From the NCBI GenBank assembly GCA_027493525.1, contig JAOSKN010000001.1:2693460-2757459 (forward strand): a DNA stretch of 64,000 nucleotides. Direction: 5' to 3'. The translations under genes were made by a program, and so were the position numbers. Below are positions 36,651 to 44,976 of the stretch, piece after piece. Source of the DNA: Planctomycetota bacterium. Its GTDB lineage: Bacteria > Planctomycetota > SZUA-567 > H5-PLA8. Position 1 is the stretch's first letter; each line of letters opens with the position of its first letter. The notes beneath the pieces are model-generated. The model saw only the letters and a list, made by a program, of their open reading frames with translations. It had not been told where the DNA came from and did no database searches.

Positions 36651-37694
36651 TCAGGCTTCCATAGCGGCCTGCCTGAGCCGTGCTCGAATCCAGGCTCCCG
36701 CGCGCCGAACGTCCACTTCCAGCGCCACTTCGACGCTGGGCCAGCCCGTGCGCGCGGCGCGCCTTGAGACGCGCCGGTCGCTGAGCAACATGCCCGCTGC
36801 CTCGCCGCGCGTGACGACGCGCAGCGGCAGGGTTCGCCAGGTGAAGGCTCCGGGCCTGGCCACGGCGAACGCGGCGAGCGCGTCGTGTACGAACGCGCAC
36901 CCGCCGCGCGGCCGGTTTGCGGCGTTTAGAGGGAAGGTCGAATCGAAGCCCGCGGCCGGCGCCGGACCCATGCGGTCCTGGAACTCGACCAGCGCCGCGA
37001 CGCAGCGCCCCAGCGCGCGGCTTCTCGGCGTGCCGAGCGCCTTCAAGGCGCGCGCGTCCTGGCGCGTGAGCGTGACGCGGTGCGTGACGTCGAGCGGCAC
37101 CCAGCGCTGCGGGAGCCCGCTCGAGAGCACCGCCTCCGCCGCGCCCGGGTCGCAGGCGGTGTTGAACTCGATCATGGGCGCGACGTTGCCGGCGTCGAAG
37201 AGCGCGCCGCCCATGACCACGAGCCGCCCGATCTTGCGGCGCAGCAGCGCCCGGTCGGCGCGGAGGAGCGCGGCGGCGTTGGTCAAGGGGCCCACGCAGA
37301 GCCACGCGACGGAGCGGTCGGGCTGGGCCGCGAGCCGTTCGAGCAGCGCGGACAGGTTCCGAGGCGTCCCGGATGGCGCGGGCTTCGGAAGCCGCTTTGC
37401 ATCCCCGCCCAGCCCGTCGCCGCCGTGGACCTCCGGCGCATGGAGGCCCCGGCGCGGCTCGCGGCCGCGGTAGCACGGGCAGTCGCCGCGCCCCAGCAGC
37501 GTCAGCAGCCCGCGCAGGTTGGTCCAGGTACGCGCCAGGCTCACGTTCCCGCCGACCGCGCAGGCGGCGACAAGGTTGAATTCCGGCCCGGCGGAACAGA
37601 CGGCCAGGGCCAGCGCGTCGTCAAGGCCCGGGTCGGTATCGAGCAGGAGCGCTTGCGGGCGAGGGCGGGGCATCGGGCGGGTTCTCGGGGCCAT
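36651..37694 (-). CDS. Inosine-uridine-type nucleoside hydrolase
   Basis: A 347-residue nucleoside N-ribohydrolase. The calcium-binding Asp cluster DTDPGLDDALAL starts near residue 19, VGPLTNAAALL, VMGGALFDAGN and EFNTACDPGAAEAV follow, and the C-terminal active-site His lies in CAFVHDALAA. It hydrolyses ribonucleosides to base and ribose; specificity cannot be predicted. The N-terminus may be MPRPRPQALLLDTD at 37673. It is divergent from the secreted DUF4091-like gene by about 70 bases. Confidence 0.87.
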   Translation of the reverse strand: MAPRTRPMPRPRPQALLLDTDPGLDDALALAVCSAGPEFNLVAACAVGGNVSLARTWTNLRGLLTLLGRGDCPCYRGREPRRGLHAPEVHGGDGLGGDAKRLPKPAPSGTPRNLSALLERLAAQPDRSVAWLCVGPLTNAAALLRADRALLRRKIGRLVVMGGALFDAGNVAPMIEFNTACDPGAAEAVLSSGLPQRWVPLDVTHRVTLTRQDARALKALGTPRSRALGRCVAALVEFQDRMGPAPAAGFDSTFPLNAANRPRGGCAFVHDALAAFAVARPGAFTWRTLPLRVVTRGEAAGMLLSDRRVSRRAARTGWPSVEVALEVDVRRAGAWIRARLRQAAMEA

Positions 37695-37763
37695 GGGACC
37701 GCGCCGTCATATCCGCCCGACCTGGTTTAGGGAATGCATTCGAGGGCTCTCACGGTGTATGCC

Positions 37764-39440
37764 ATGACCATGGGCCGCGCCTTCTTATGCTGGAGTCTCG
37801 CGCTGGCGCTGGGCTTGCCGGCGGCCGGCCGCGCCGCGGAGCCCGCCTGCGAAGCGGTCTTCCATGCCGCGGTTCGCGCTCCGGATGAGGCGGACGTCCA
37901 TGCCGACCCGGCCAAGCCGATCCTGGCGCTGGCGCGGGGCGAGTTCGAGCCCGTGGCGGTCACGCTGAAGGCGCGCCGCGCGGTGAAGAACCTGCGCGTG
38001 GCGTGCGAAATCCTGCAAGGCCCAGGCGGCGCATCGATCGCCGCGGAGAACTTCCGAGTTCATCGGGAGGTGGACGCCAAGCTGCGGGTTGGCCCCAAAG
38101 ACGCGAAGCGCGAAGAGACGCGGGCCTACTGGCTCGTGCCGGACGGGGTCCTGCCCGTGGACCTGGATGCCGGCGAGGCGGCGACGTTCTGGATCACGCT
38201 TCACGCGCCCGCGGAGGCCGCGCCCGGCGCGTACCGCGGGGGCTGCGCGGTCCTGGCCGAGGGCGAGCCCGCGCAGCGCCTGACGTGGGCGGTGGAGGTA
38301 CGGCCTTTCGCCCTGCCGAAACCGCGCGCGGCCTTCGCGATGTTCTATACTTACGAGTTCCGGTATCTCGAGCGCTACGAACCGGACTACGAGCCGGCGG
38401 CAAAGCGCCGCGACCCCAGGGAGCGGGCGGGGTTCCTCGCGCGCGGGGAGGCCGTCGTGCGCGACCTGGCCGAACACGGCATGACCGCGATCGTGCCGCA
38501 TTCCAGCCGGGTCCTCCTGCGCCGGAACGGGCGGCTCGAAATGCCCGACCTGGAAGCGAGCCTGCGCGCGGCGCGCGCTCACGGCATGAACGACCCGCCC
38601 GGCTGGTTCGTCGGGAATCTCGTCAACGCGCAGTGGGCCGACCTGCCGAACTTCGACGAGCGGCGCGACGGCGCGCTGCTCAAGGAAATCGCCGCGCGGG
38701 CCGGCGAGGCCGCGCGCGCGGCCGGGTACGCGGACCTCTTCCTGATTCCTTCCGACGAGCCGACGCTGGAGCGGAAGCTCGTCGCGGCCGAGAAGCTCCT
38801 GCGCGCGGCCCAGGGCGTGCCTGGCGTGCGTTACGGCGTCACCGCCAACCACGCGACCTTCGAGAAGCTCGGCGCGCTGCACCAGGTCTCGGTGTACGAC
38901 GGCGGCGCGCCGGAGGAGTGGGCCGCGGGGCGGAAGGCCGGCCGCGCGATCTGGCTCTACGACAATCACGCCACGACCGGTTTCGACCCGGCCTGGAGCC
39001 GCTTCGTCTATGGGTTCCTCGGCTGGCGCGCGGGCTTCGACGGCGTAGGTTCGTGGACCTATCCGCTCCACATCGGCGATTGGGATGGCCGCAAGCGCGA
39101 GGACGCCGCGGGGCGGAAGATCCCAGAGTGCGACTTGAGCGGTCAGCCGATCAACCCCATTGTCTGGGAGGCCGTCCGCGAGGGCATCGACGACCGCCGC
39201 TACCTCGACGGCCTTGCGGAGGAGATCGAGCGCGCGCGGAATGCCGGCCGCGCGGCGGAAGCCGGCGCGGCTCAGGCGCTGCTCGACGAACTGCGCGGAG
39301 AACTTCCGCCGGACCTCGCCTCCTTCGGCTACATCCAGACCGAGCGCGGCGCGCCCTCGCCGGGCCGCTTCGGGGCGCGCTGGATGGACGCGGCGCGCCA
39401 ACGGCTCGCGGAGGCTCGCCAGAAGCTGGCCGGCCCCTGA
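37764..39440 (+). CDS. Secreted DUF4091-type glycoside hydrolase-like protein
   Basis: A 558-residue protein with a signal peptide (RAFLCWSLALALGLPAAGRAAE), an N-terminal beta-sandwich (PKPILALARGEFEPVAVTL-like: PILALARGEFEPVAVTL) and a TIM-barrel-like region ending in the DUF4091 signature (GFLGWRAGFDGVGSWTYPLHIGDW, then EAVREGIDDRRYLDGL). Acidic residues in FLIPSDEP may be catalytic. The ATG at 37764 gives the best signal peptide; an in-frame ATG at 37734 follows TTTAGGGA and cannot be excluded. It probably acts on a polysaccharide outside the cytosol. Confidence 0.78.
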   Translation: MTMGRAFLCWSLALALGLPAAGRAAEPACEAVFHAAVRAPDEADVHADPAKPILALARGEFEPVAVTLKARRAVKNLRVACEILQGPGGASIAAENFRVHREVDAKLRVGPKDAKREETRAYWLVPDGVLPVDLDAGEAATFWITLHAPAEAAPGAYRGGCAVLAEGEPAQRLTWAVEVRPFALPKPRAAFAMFYTYEFRYLERYEPDYEPAAKRRDPRERAGFLARGEAVVRDLAEHGMTAIVPHSSRVLLRRNGRLEMPDLEASLRAARAHGMNDPPGWFVGNLVNAQWADLPNFDERRDGALLKEIAARAGEAARAAGYADLFLIPSDEPTLERKLVAAEKLLRAAQGVPGVRYGVTANHATFEKLGALHQVSVYDGGAPEEWAAGRKAGRAIWLYDNHATTGFDPAWSRFVYGFLGWRAGFDGVGSWTYPLHIGDWDGRKREDAAGRKIPECDLSGQPINPIVWEAVREGIDDRRYLDGLAEEIERARNAGRAAEAGAAQALLDELRGELPPDLASFGYIQTERGAPSPGRFGARWMDAARQRLAEARQKLAGP

Positions 39441-39523
39441 GCCCCGCGCGCGGCTCCGCTGGTCAAAGCCGCGCGGTGCGCTATATCAGTACCTTCGATT
39501 TAACCGCCTTGCAGGAGCCGACC

Positions 39524-39973
39524 ATGCCGTACAAGGCCTTTCTCGCCGCAACCGGTTCGGGCAACACGATCTTCGAGGGCGATGTCATCAACGGGATGAC
39601 CGCCCCGGACGGCCGGAAGGTGAAGATCCAGTTCTTTTCGAACGACCGCGGGTACACGGCCGCCGCGTACCACACCGACGGCGAAGGCGCGAAGGCGCTC
39701 CTGCAGGAGCTGAAGTCTTTGGTCCAGGCCAACGCGGAGCGCGGCGGCAAGTTCGACGCCGACAGCGTGAACCGCAACTTCCGGCTCGCGCGCGAATTCG
39801 AGGCCACGCCGCTGATCCTGTTTTTCAACGGGAACGACAAGCTGCAAGGGCGCAGCTTCCACCGCGGCGACGCGGCGGCGCTCAACAAGGTCGTCGATGA
39901 ATTCGAGAAGGTCGTGCAGACGATCGTGGACGTGATGGAAGGCAAGGGTCCGGGCGCGAGCAAGGAAGAGTAG
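39524..39973 (+). CDS. Conserved-looking protein of unknown function
   Basis: A 149-residue soluble protein: MPYKAFLAATGSGNTIFEGD, KVKIQFFSNDRGYTAAAYHTD, GAKALLQELKSLVQANAERG, RLAREFEATPLILFFNGN and a helical tail. GGAG lies before the ATG at 39524. No domain recognised. It converges with the sialate esterase, stop to stop, six bases apart. Confidence 0.65.
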   Translation: MPYKAFLAATGSGNTIFEGDVINGMTAPDGRKVKIQFFSNDRGYTAAAYHTDGEGAKALLQELKSLVQANAERGGKFDADSVNRNFRLAREFEATPLILFFNGNDKLQGRSFHRGDAAALNKVVDEFEKVVQTIVDVMEGKGPGASKEE

Positions 39974-39979
39974 GGCCGT

Positions 39980-41404
39980 TCATCCAACCGGCACGTCGTC
40001 CAGCGCCAGCGGTCCAAACGCGGGCGCCGCATGATCCCGCTCGTCCAGCAGCGTGCAGAAGCTGTCGGCGCCGGCGCCGTAGTACAGCTTCGCGCCCGGC
40101 GGCGGGACGGGTTCCAGCTTCAGCACGACCGCGTTGGGATCGTCGGGGTCCACGTAGCTGTCGAAGATCAGCAGCATGGGCGCGCCTTCTGCGTCGCAGG
40201 CCGAGAAGCCGCCCACGCGGCGCGGGGAGACCAGCTTCCCGTGGACGCCCGCGAAAGACAGCTTCAAGCGCGTGCGCTCCGCGTTCATGAACCTCGCCGC
40301 CTTCAGGCGCGGGCCGGCGCGCAGCTCGTTCGCGCCATAAACGACCCGGCAGGCCGCGTCCGCCAGGCGCTTCCCCAGCCGCTTTAGCCCGTCGGTCGAG
40401 ATGTGAATGGCGTCGTCCAGCGGGAGATCGATCGCGCCGACCATGGCCGCGTGCGGAACGAGGCCTTCGCAGCGGAGTTGCGCCTCGCGGACCCGGTTCC
40501 AGCACTCGGCGTTGGCGTTCCGGTGGACGAAGCGCGCGATCTGCACGTACAGGAAGGGCAACTCGGGCGCGCCGAGGTCTTCCCGGATGCAGGCGATCAG
40601 GTTCGTGAAGCGCTCCACGAATCGTGGCGCGGCCTCCGGGCCGCACTCGGATTCGCCTTGATACCAGAGCACCCCTTTCACGCGCCCGCCGGCCGCGGCG
40701 ACGCGCCGCAGCATGGAGCCGTACAGGGACGCGCCGCCTTCGTGCCTGCGCTCCGGGCTCCACTGTTGCATGGAAGTCCCGCCGTGCGCGCAAGGAATCA
40801 AGCCGATGGGCACGCCGATCCGCTTGACCAGTTCCTTGGCGAAGGCCAGCCCCAGCCCCGCGCCCTTGGTCCGCGTGCGGCGAGCCTCCTCGATCAGGCG
40901 CGGCCGGTCCTCGGGGGCGCACGACCAATGACAGGAGTCGGGGGACTCGATCAGCGGGTGCAGGGGCTCGGACGCCCTTTCCCAGCTCTCGCGCAGCGCG
41001 TAACAGGAGACGAGTTTGTGGGGCCGCTCCATGCGCGCGTCGAGGTTGCCGATCCCCTGCATGTTGGACTGCCCGGCGAGGACCCAGAGGTCCCCGACGA
41101 AAACGGGCTTAATCTCACGCCGTCCCAGTTCCGCGCCTTGGGCGGCCACTCGCGCTTCGACGGTATAGGGCCCGCCCGCCGGGAGGCCGTCGAAGACGCC
41201 GCTCCACGGCGCATCGCCGCCGGCGGAAGGCGCCAGGTCGCGCCAATCCAGTTTCGGTTCTTTGCCCGCGAGGAGCCGCGCCTGGATCGTGCCGGCGTGG
41301 GCGCAGGTTCCGGACAGTGCGGCGCGGCCGAAGCCCGCCGCGTCGCGGGCAAGGACCTGGTTGGGGCTCAAGCCGGAGTCGACTTCGAAGGAGCGCTTGG
41401 CCAT
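39980..41404 (-). CDS. Sialate O-acetylesterase-type (SASA domain) esterase
   Basis: A 474-residue SGNH-like esterase. The catalytic Ser sits in LWVLAGQSNMQG, an Asn/Gly oxyanion region in VLWYQGESECGPEA, and the Asp/His pair probably in DDAIHISTDG. A beta domain precedes the catalytic part (PSAGGDAPWSGVFDGLPAGGPYTV) and another follows. No signal peptide in the frame from 41404, so the export route is unclear. It removes O-acetyl groups from sialic acids or plant xylans. Related genes next door are a lyase-type hydrolase and nucleoside hydrolase. Confidence 0.82.
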   Translation of the reverse strand: MAKRSFEVDSGLSPNQVLARDAAGFGRAALSGTCAHAGTIQARLLAGKEPKLDWRDLAPSAGGDAPWSGVFDGLPAGGPYTVEARVAAQGAELGRREIKPVFVGDLWVLAGQSNMQGIGNLDARMERPHKLVSCYALRESWERASEPLHPLIESPDSCHWSCAPEDRPRLIEEARRTRTKGAGLGLAFAKELVKRIGVPIGLIPCAHGGTSMQQWSPERRHEGGASLYGSMLRRVAAAGGRVKGVLWYQGESECGPEAAPRFVERFTNLIACIREDLGAPELPFLYVQIARFVHRNANAECWNRVREAQLRCEGLVPHAAMVGAIDLPLDDAIHISTDGLKRLGKRLADAACRVVYGANELRAGPRLKAARFMNAERTRLKLSFAGVHGKLVSPRRVGGFSACDAEGAPMLLIFDSYVDPDDPNAVVLKLEPVPPPGAKLYYGAGADSFCTLLDERDHAAPAFGPLALDDVPVG

Positions 41405-41451
41405 GCAGGGTGCCCGCATCGGAGGCGCTGGCGGACCGGCCGCCCCGGACT

Positions 41452-42675
41452 TCAGCGCTGGTCGAACATGCTTTCCAACTGCCGGAAACACCACTCCGAA
41501 CCGAAGTAGCCGATGTGCCCGCCGCTGGGGAGCAAGACGAGGTTCTTCGGGTTGGCGGCCTGCTTCAGCGCGGCCAGATCCTGGGGCTCGTTGAAGGGAT
41601 CGTCCTCGCAGATCACCGCGCGGGCGTAGGCGGGCAGCTTGGCCATGACCTTGGTCATGTCGCCGGCCTCCCACATCTCGTCGAGCGTCTTGAACGCGCC
41701 CTTCTTCTGCCAGTAGGGAAAGCACATCTCGTCCATAAACTTCTCGAAGCCCCAGGAGCGCGCGATCTCCTCGCGATTCTGCCCGGGCTTCAGGTCTTCC
41801 TCGAAGGGGATCTTGCGCAGGCGGAAGGTCTTGTCGTTGCGGTCCACGATCTCGGTGAACTCGTCGCGGATCACGGTCCCGATCCCGGCGCGCATGAAGT
41901 CGTCCTCGAAGGGGATCGCCTCGCCCGGCTTGACCGGCTCGTGGTTCATGATCGCGAGGGCCATCTCGACGCGCGTGTACTTGAAACGATCCATCTTGTA
42001 GTAGCCGTCGAGGATCCGCGCGGTGGCGCGCAGGCGCACCGGGGGCGAGAAGGCCAGCGCTCCCTTAAGCTCGAAGGGCAGCTTGCCGTCTTCGGCCAGG
42101 CGCGCGAGGAGCAGCGCCTGGGTCGCGCCCATGCTGTAGCCGAGCACCCCGACCTCGGACACCAGCGGTTTGACTTCCGGCAGCTTCACGAAGGCGTCGA
42201 TCAGCTTGCCGACCTCTTCGGCCTCGCCGCGAAAATTCCCGGTCACGCCGCTGCGGGCCTTGACCATGTACGTGGGCCGGAACGTCGCGTCGAAGTACAT
42301 CACGTTCACGTGAAGGTACTTGGCCAGGATGTAGGGGAACAAGCGCCCCAGCGGCCAGGAAGACTTGCCGTCGCCGCCCACGAGCACGACGACCAGCGGG
42401 GCGGGCTGCTTCTGCAGGACCGCCTTCACGTCGAGCTTCTCCTTCAGGCCTTCGACCTTGACCTGGAAGCCCTGTTCGCCTTCCACATCCGGCGCGCCGC
42501 TGAGAAACGCGACCAGCGTTGAATACAGCGGGTTCTTGTAGGGATCGGCATAGGTCGCCGGCTTGGGACGCGCCGGGACGGTCTCCTCGGGTTCGCCCGC
42601 GGCCTCCAGCCGCCCCGCGGCGAAGGCCGCCAACGCCAGGAGCCCCAGGTACGCCGCCACGCGCTGCCGCCGCAT
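41452..42675 (-). CDS. Secreted alpha/beta hydrolase
   Basis: A 407-residue protein with a signal peptide (MRRQRVAAYLGLLALAAFAAG). The nucleophile elbow is VGVLGYSMGATQALLLARL; a later Asp and His fit AVICEDDPFN and LLPSGGHIGYFGS. GGAGGG lies before the ATG at 42675. The substrate is unknown. The enzyme resembles esterase- or thioesterase-like hydrolases that keep the whole triad. It lies 47 bases upstream of the sialate esterase gene on the same strand, so the two may form a periplasmic deacetylation pair. Confidence 0.75.
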   Translation of the reverse strand: MRRQRVAAYLGLLALAAFAAGRLEAAGEPEETVPARPKPATYADPYKNPLYSTLVAFLSGAPDVEGEQGFQVKVEGLKEKLDVKAVLQKQPAPLVVVLVGGDGKSSWPLGRLFPYILAKYLHVNVMYFDATFRPTYMVKARSGVTGNFRGEAEEVGKLIDAFVKLPEVKPLVSEVGVLGYSMGATQALLLARLAEDGKLPFELKGALAFSPPVRLRATARILDGYYKMDRFKYTRVEMALAIMNHEPVKPGEAIPFEDDFMRAGIGTVIRDEFTEIVDRNDKTFRLRKIPFEEDLKPGQNREEIARSWGFEKFMDEMCFPYWQKKGAFKTLDEMWEAGDMTKVMAKLPAYARAVICEDDPFNEPQDLAALKQAANPKNLVLLPSGGHIGYFGSEWCFRQLESMFDQR

Positions 42676-42779
42676 CGAACGCCCTCCAACATCGGTTGAC
42701 CTGCGCTTCACGCACGCGGTGAATGCGCGCCCACTATACCGTGACGGAGTGAGGATGAGAATGCCCGGAATGTGGAACC

Positions 42780-44501
42780 TTACTTCCGGCCGTATTCCAG
42801 CGCCGCGGATTTTATCGCCAGCCCGGCCTCCTCGCTGGAGGCGTCCGCCTTCTCGCCCTGCACGATCAACAGGCCCATCCAGGCGTTGTGCAGCCGGAAA
42901 TCATCCTTCTTGAGGTCCGAGAGCTGGAGCGTGAGCTTGTTCCAGGCGTCGGCCTTGGCGTCCTTCAGCTCGTGGTCGAAGATGAGCTTGTGCGTGGTGC
43001 TGTAAACGCGCACGAGCACGCGCTTCAGCCCATGCGGCTTGAATTCCAGCGTGAAGACGGCGTCTTCGACCGGGATGCCCGTCGGGTGCAGCACCTGGAT
43101 CAGCTCCTGGCCGGCCTTGGAGGTCAAGGCCACCGCGGCGGCGTCGGCGGCGTCCTTCTTCATGCGCGTGCCGTCGAGCGGGCTGAAGAACTCGTTGAAG
43201 CGGGGCCCGGGCGCGCTGAAGACCGACTGCGGGCGATTCTTGTTGGTCATCGCCTCGGCCAGCGCCTTGAGCGCCTCGGCACGCAGTTCGTCCAGGCGCG
43301 GGTCGGCCGGCCCGATTCCCGCCTGCTGGTACTGATTGATGGTGTTGACCGCTTCGCGCAGCTTGGCCGCGTTGGGGGCCTGGACGACATCCTTGAGAAG
43401 CTGCAGCCAGGCCGAGGGGCCGTCCTTCTCGAGCACTTTCTTCGCGTAGACGCCGTACGCCGCCAGGGCTTCCGAGGCGGGCTTCGTGCCGCCGAATTCG
43501 CGCGCCAGCGTGCCGATCTCCACGAGCGCGCGCTGGGACGGTTGCTCCCCTTCCACCTTGCTCTTGAGCCGGCTCCACCAGGACTCGGCGCTCCGTTCGC
43601 GCCAGGCCTTGACCAGTTCGTCCGCCTTCGCGCCGGCGTCGGTGTCCTTGCGCTGCTTGGCGAAGCGCTGGATGCGTTCGACCAGGTCGGCCAGGTCGTC
43701 GCTCATGCGCTTGGCCGTGCGCGTCGCTTCGATGAAAGGCGCCTCGCACTGCTGCTTGTACTCGTCCATCGCGCGCAGCTCTTTGTGGACCTTGATCAGT
43801 TCCATCGCCTCCTGCGCCGCGCCGGTCCCGTCGAAGTCGCGCGTGATCATGCCCAGGTCGGCGGCGACCGCGCCCATCTCCTTCAAGTCGTTGGCGAGGC
43901 GCGCCTTTTGGAAGCGTTCCTTCAACGGCTTGAACTTGGCCTCGGCATCGCTGCCGCTGACCGTCGGCGGCCGGAAGGTCGGCAGCGTGGTGGCGGCGGG
44001 CGTCGTCGTGGTACTGGGCGTCGATGTGGCGCCGGAGGTGGAGGGGACAGCCGGAGACGAACCGGATCCGGATGCCGTCGTCACGCTGGACGTCGGCTGC
44101 GCGGGCGTCGCTTCGGCTTCGGTCTTATGCGCCGTCGAGGTCGAGGAAGGCTTGTTGGCGCTCGAGCTTCCGCCCGACATCACGAAGAAGACGCCCACCG
44201 CGAAGACCAGCACGCCGACGCCGAGGAGGATGAACGGGATGGGCGAACCCCCCGCGGGGGCCGCTCCGGCCGGTCGCGGTCGCGGCGCCGCCGCGACGCC
44301 GCCCCGCCGCGTCGTGGCTCCCGTGGCCGGCGTCGTGCCGGTGCTCGCGCCGCTGCGCGGGCGCTTGGTGACGGGATCCTGGTCGCCGGTGGGAGACTGT
44401 GAGAGGCAGGTCGGGCAGAACCACTCCCCGTTGACCTGCCGGGAGCGCGAGACTTCCTCGCCGGTGATGCGCTTGCCGCAGCGGCAATAGATAATTTCCA
44501 T
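42780..44501 (-). CDS. Zinc-ribbon membrane protein with coiled helical domain
   Basis: A 573-residue protein. Residues 1-35 hold a zinc ribbon (YCRCGKRITGEEV and WFCPTCLSQ), then a Thr/Arg/Pro-rich stretch, one transmembrane helix (IPFILLGVGVLVFAVGVFFVM, about 87-107), a Ser/Thr-rich linker, and a long helical region of about 400 residues that ends in a jelly-roll-like stretch (HKLIFDHELKDAKADAWNK). The front is cytosolic and the bulk outside. Zinc-ribbon and transmembrane fusions of this kind are typical of planctomycetes; no partner or role is known. GAAGGG precedes the ATG at 44501. Confidence 0.65.
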   Translation of the reverse strand: MEIIYCRCGKRITGEEVSRSRQVNGEWFCPTCLSQSPTGDQDPVTKRPRSGASTGTTPATGATTRRGGVAAAPRPRPAGAAPAGGSPIPFILLGVGVLVFAVGVFFVMSGGSSSANKPSSTSTAHKTEAEATPAQPTSSVTTASGSGSSPAVPSTSGATSTPSTTTTPAATTLPTFRPPTVSGSDAEAKFKPLKERFQKARLANDLKEMGAVAADLGMITRDFDGTGAAQEAMELIKVHKELRAMDEYKQQCEAPFIEATRTAKRMSDDLADLVERIQRFAKQRKDTDAGAKADELVKAWRERSAESWWSRLKSKVEGEQPSQRALVEIGTLAREFGGTKPASEALAAYGVYAKKVLEKDGPSAWLQLLKDVVQAPNAAKLREAVNTINQYQQAGIGPADPRLDELRAEALKALAEAMTNKNRPQSVFSAPGPRFNEFFSPLDGTRMKKDAADAAAVALTSKAGQELIQVLHPTGIPVEDAVFTLEFKPHGLKRVLVRVYSTTHKLIFDHELKDAKADAWNKLTLQLSDLKKDDFRLHNAWMGLLIVQGEKADASSEEAGLAIKSAALEYGRK

Positions 44502-44549
44502 GCGGACCGCACCCTTCGTTCGTTTACAAGCGGTCGAGCGGGAGACGGC

Positions 44550-44891
44550 TCAGTTCGCGGCGTCACCGGCTGGGGGAGGATCGTGCGGCGCGGCGTTCTT
44601 GCTGCGAAAAAATGCCCGCGCCTCGTCGCGCAGGAGCGCCGCGCAGTGCCCGCAGAGATCGAAGCGGAACGACGAATAGCTCTCGTCGGCGAGCTTCTGA
44701 ACCTCCGACGCCGGCAGGGATTCCAACGTGCGAATGGCCGCTTCCAACTCCCCGCGCATTTGGCGGCGCTGCTCCTTCGGCGCGACCTCCATCGGGTCGT
44801 ACGCCTGCGCCAGCTCAAGGTTCACGTGGAATCGCACGTCGGCGACCAGCAGATCGCAACCGCAACGGTCGCACGTTGCGCCGAACGCCAT
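44550..44891 (-). CDS. Small zinc-finger-like cytosolic protein
   Basis: A 113-residue protein with CDRCGCDLL near the N-terminus and LCGHCAALL near 84, forming a likely four-Cys zinc site, with a helix between (RQMRGELEAAIRTLESLPASEVQKL). GGGGAGC lies upstream of the ATG at 44891. It is 48 bases upstream of the zinc-ribbon membrane protein on the same strand and may work with it. Family not recognised. Confidence 0.6.
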   Translation of the reverse strand: MAFGATCDRCGCDLLVADVRFHVNLELAQAYDPMEVAPKEQRRQMRGELEAAIRTLESLPASEVQKLADESYSSFRFDLCGHCAALLRDEARAFFRSKNAAPHDPPPAGDAAN

Positions 44892-44976
44892 GCCTTGACC
44901 GCTCCCCAATTCGACCGCATCTCCCGGCGGCCGAAGGCTTCAGCATGCCAGATGAGCAGGATCGCGTAAAGCCGTT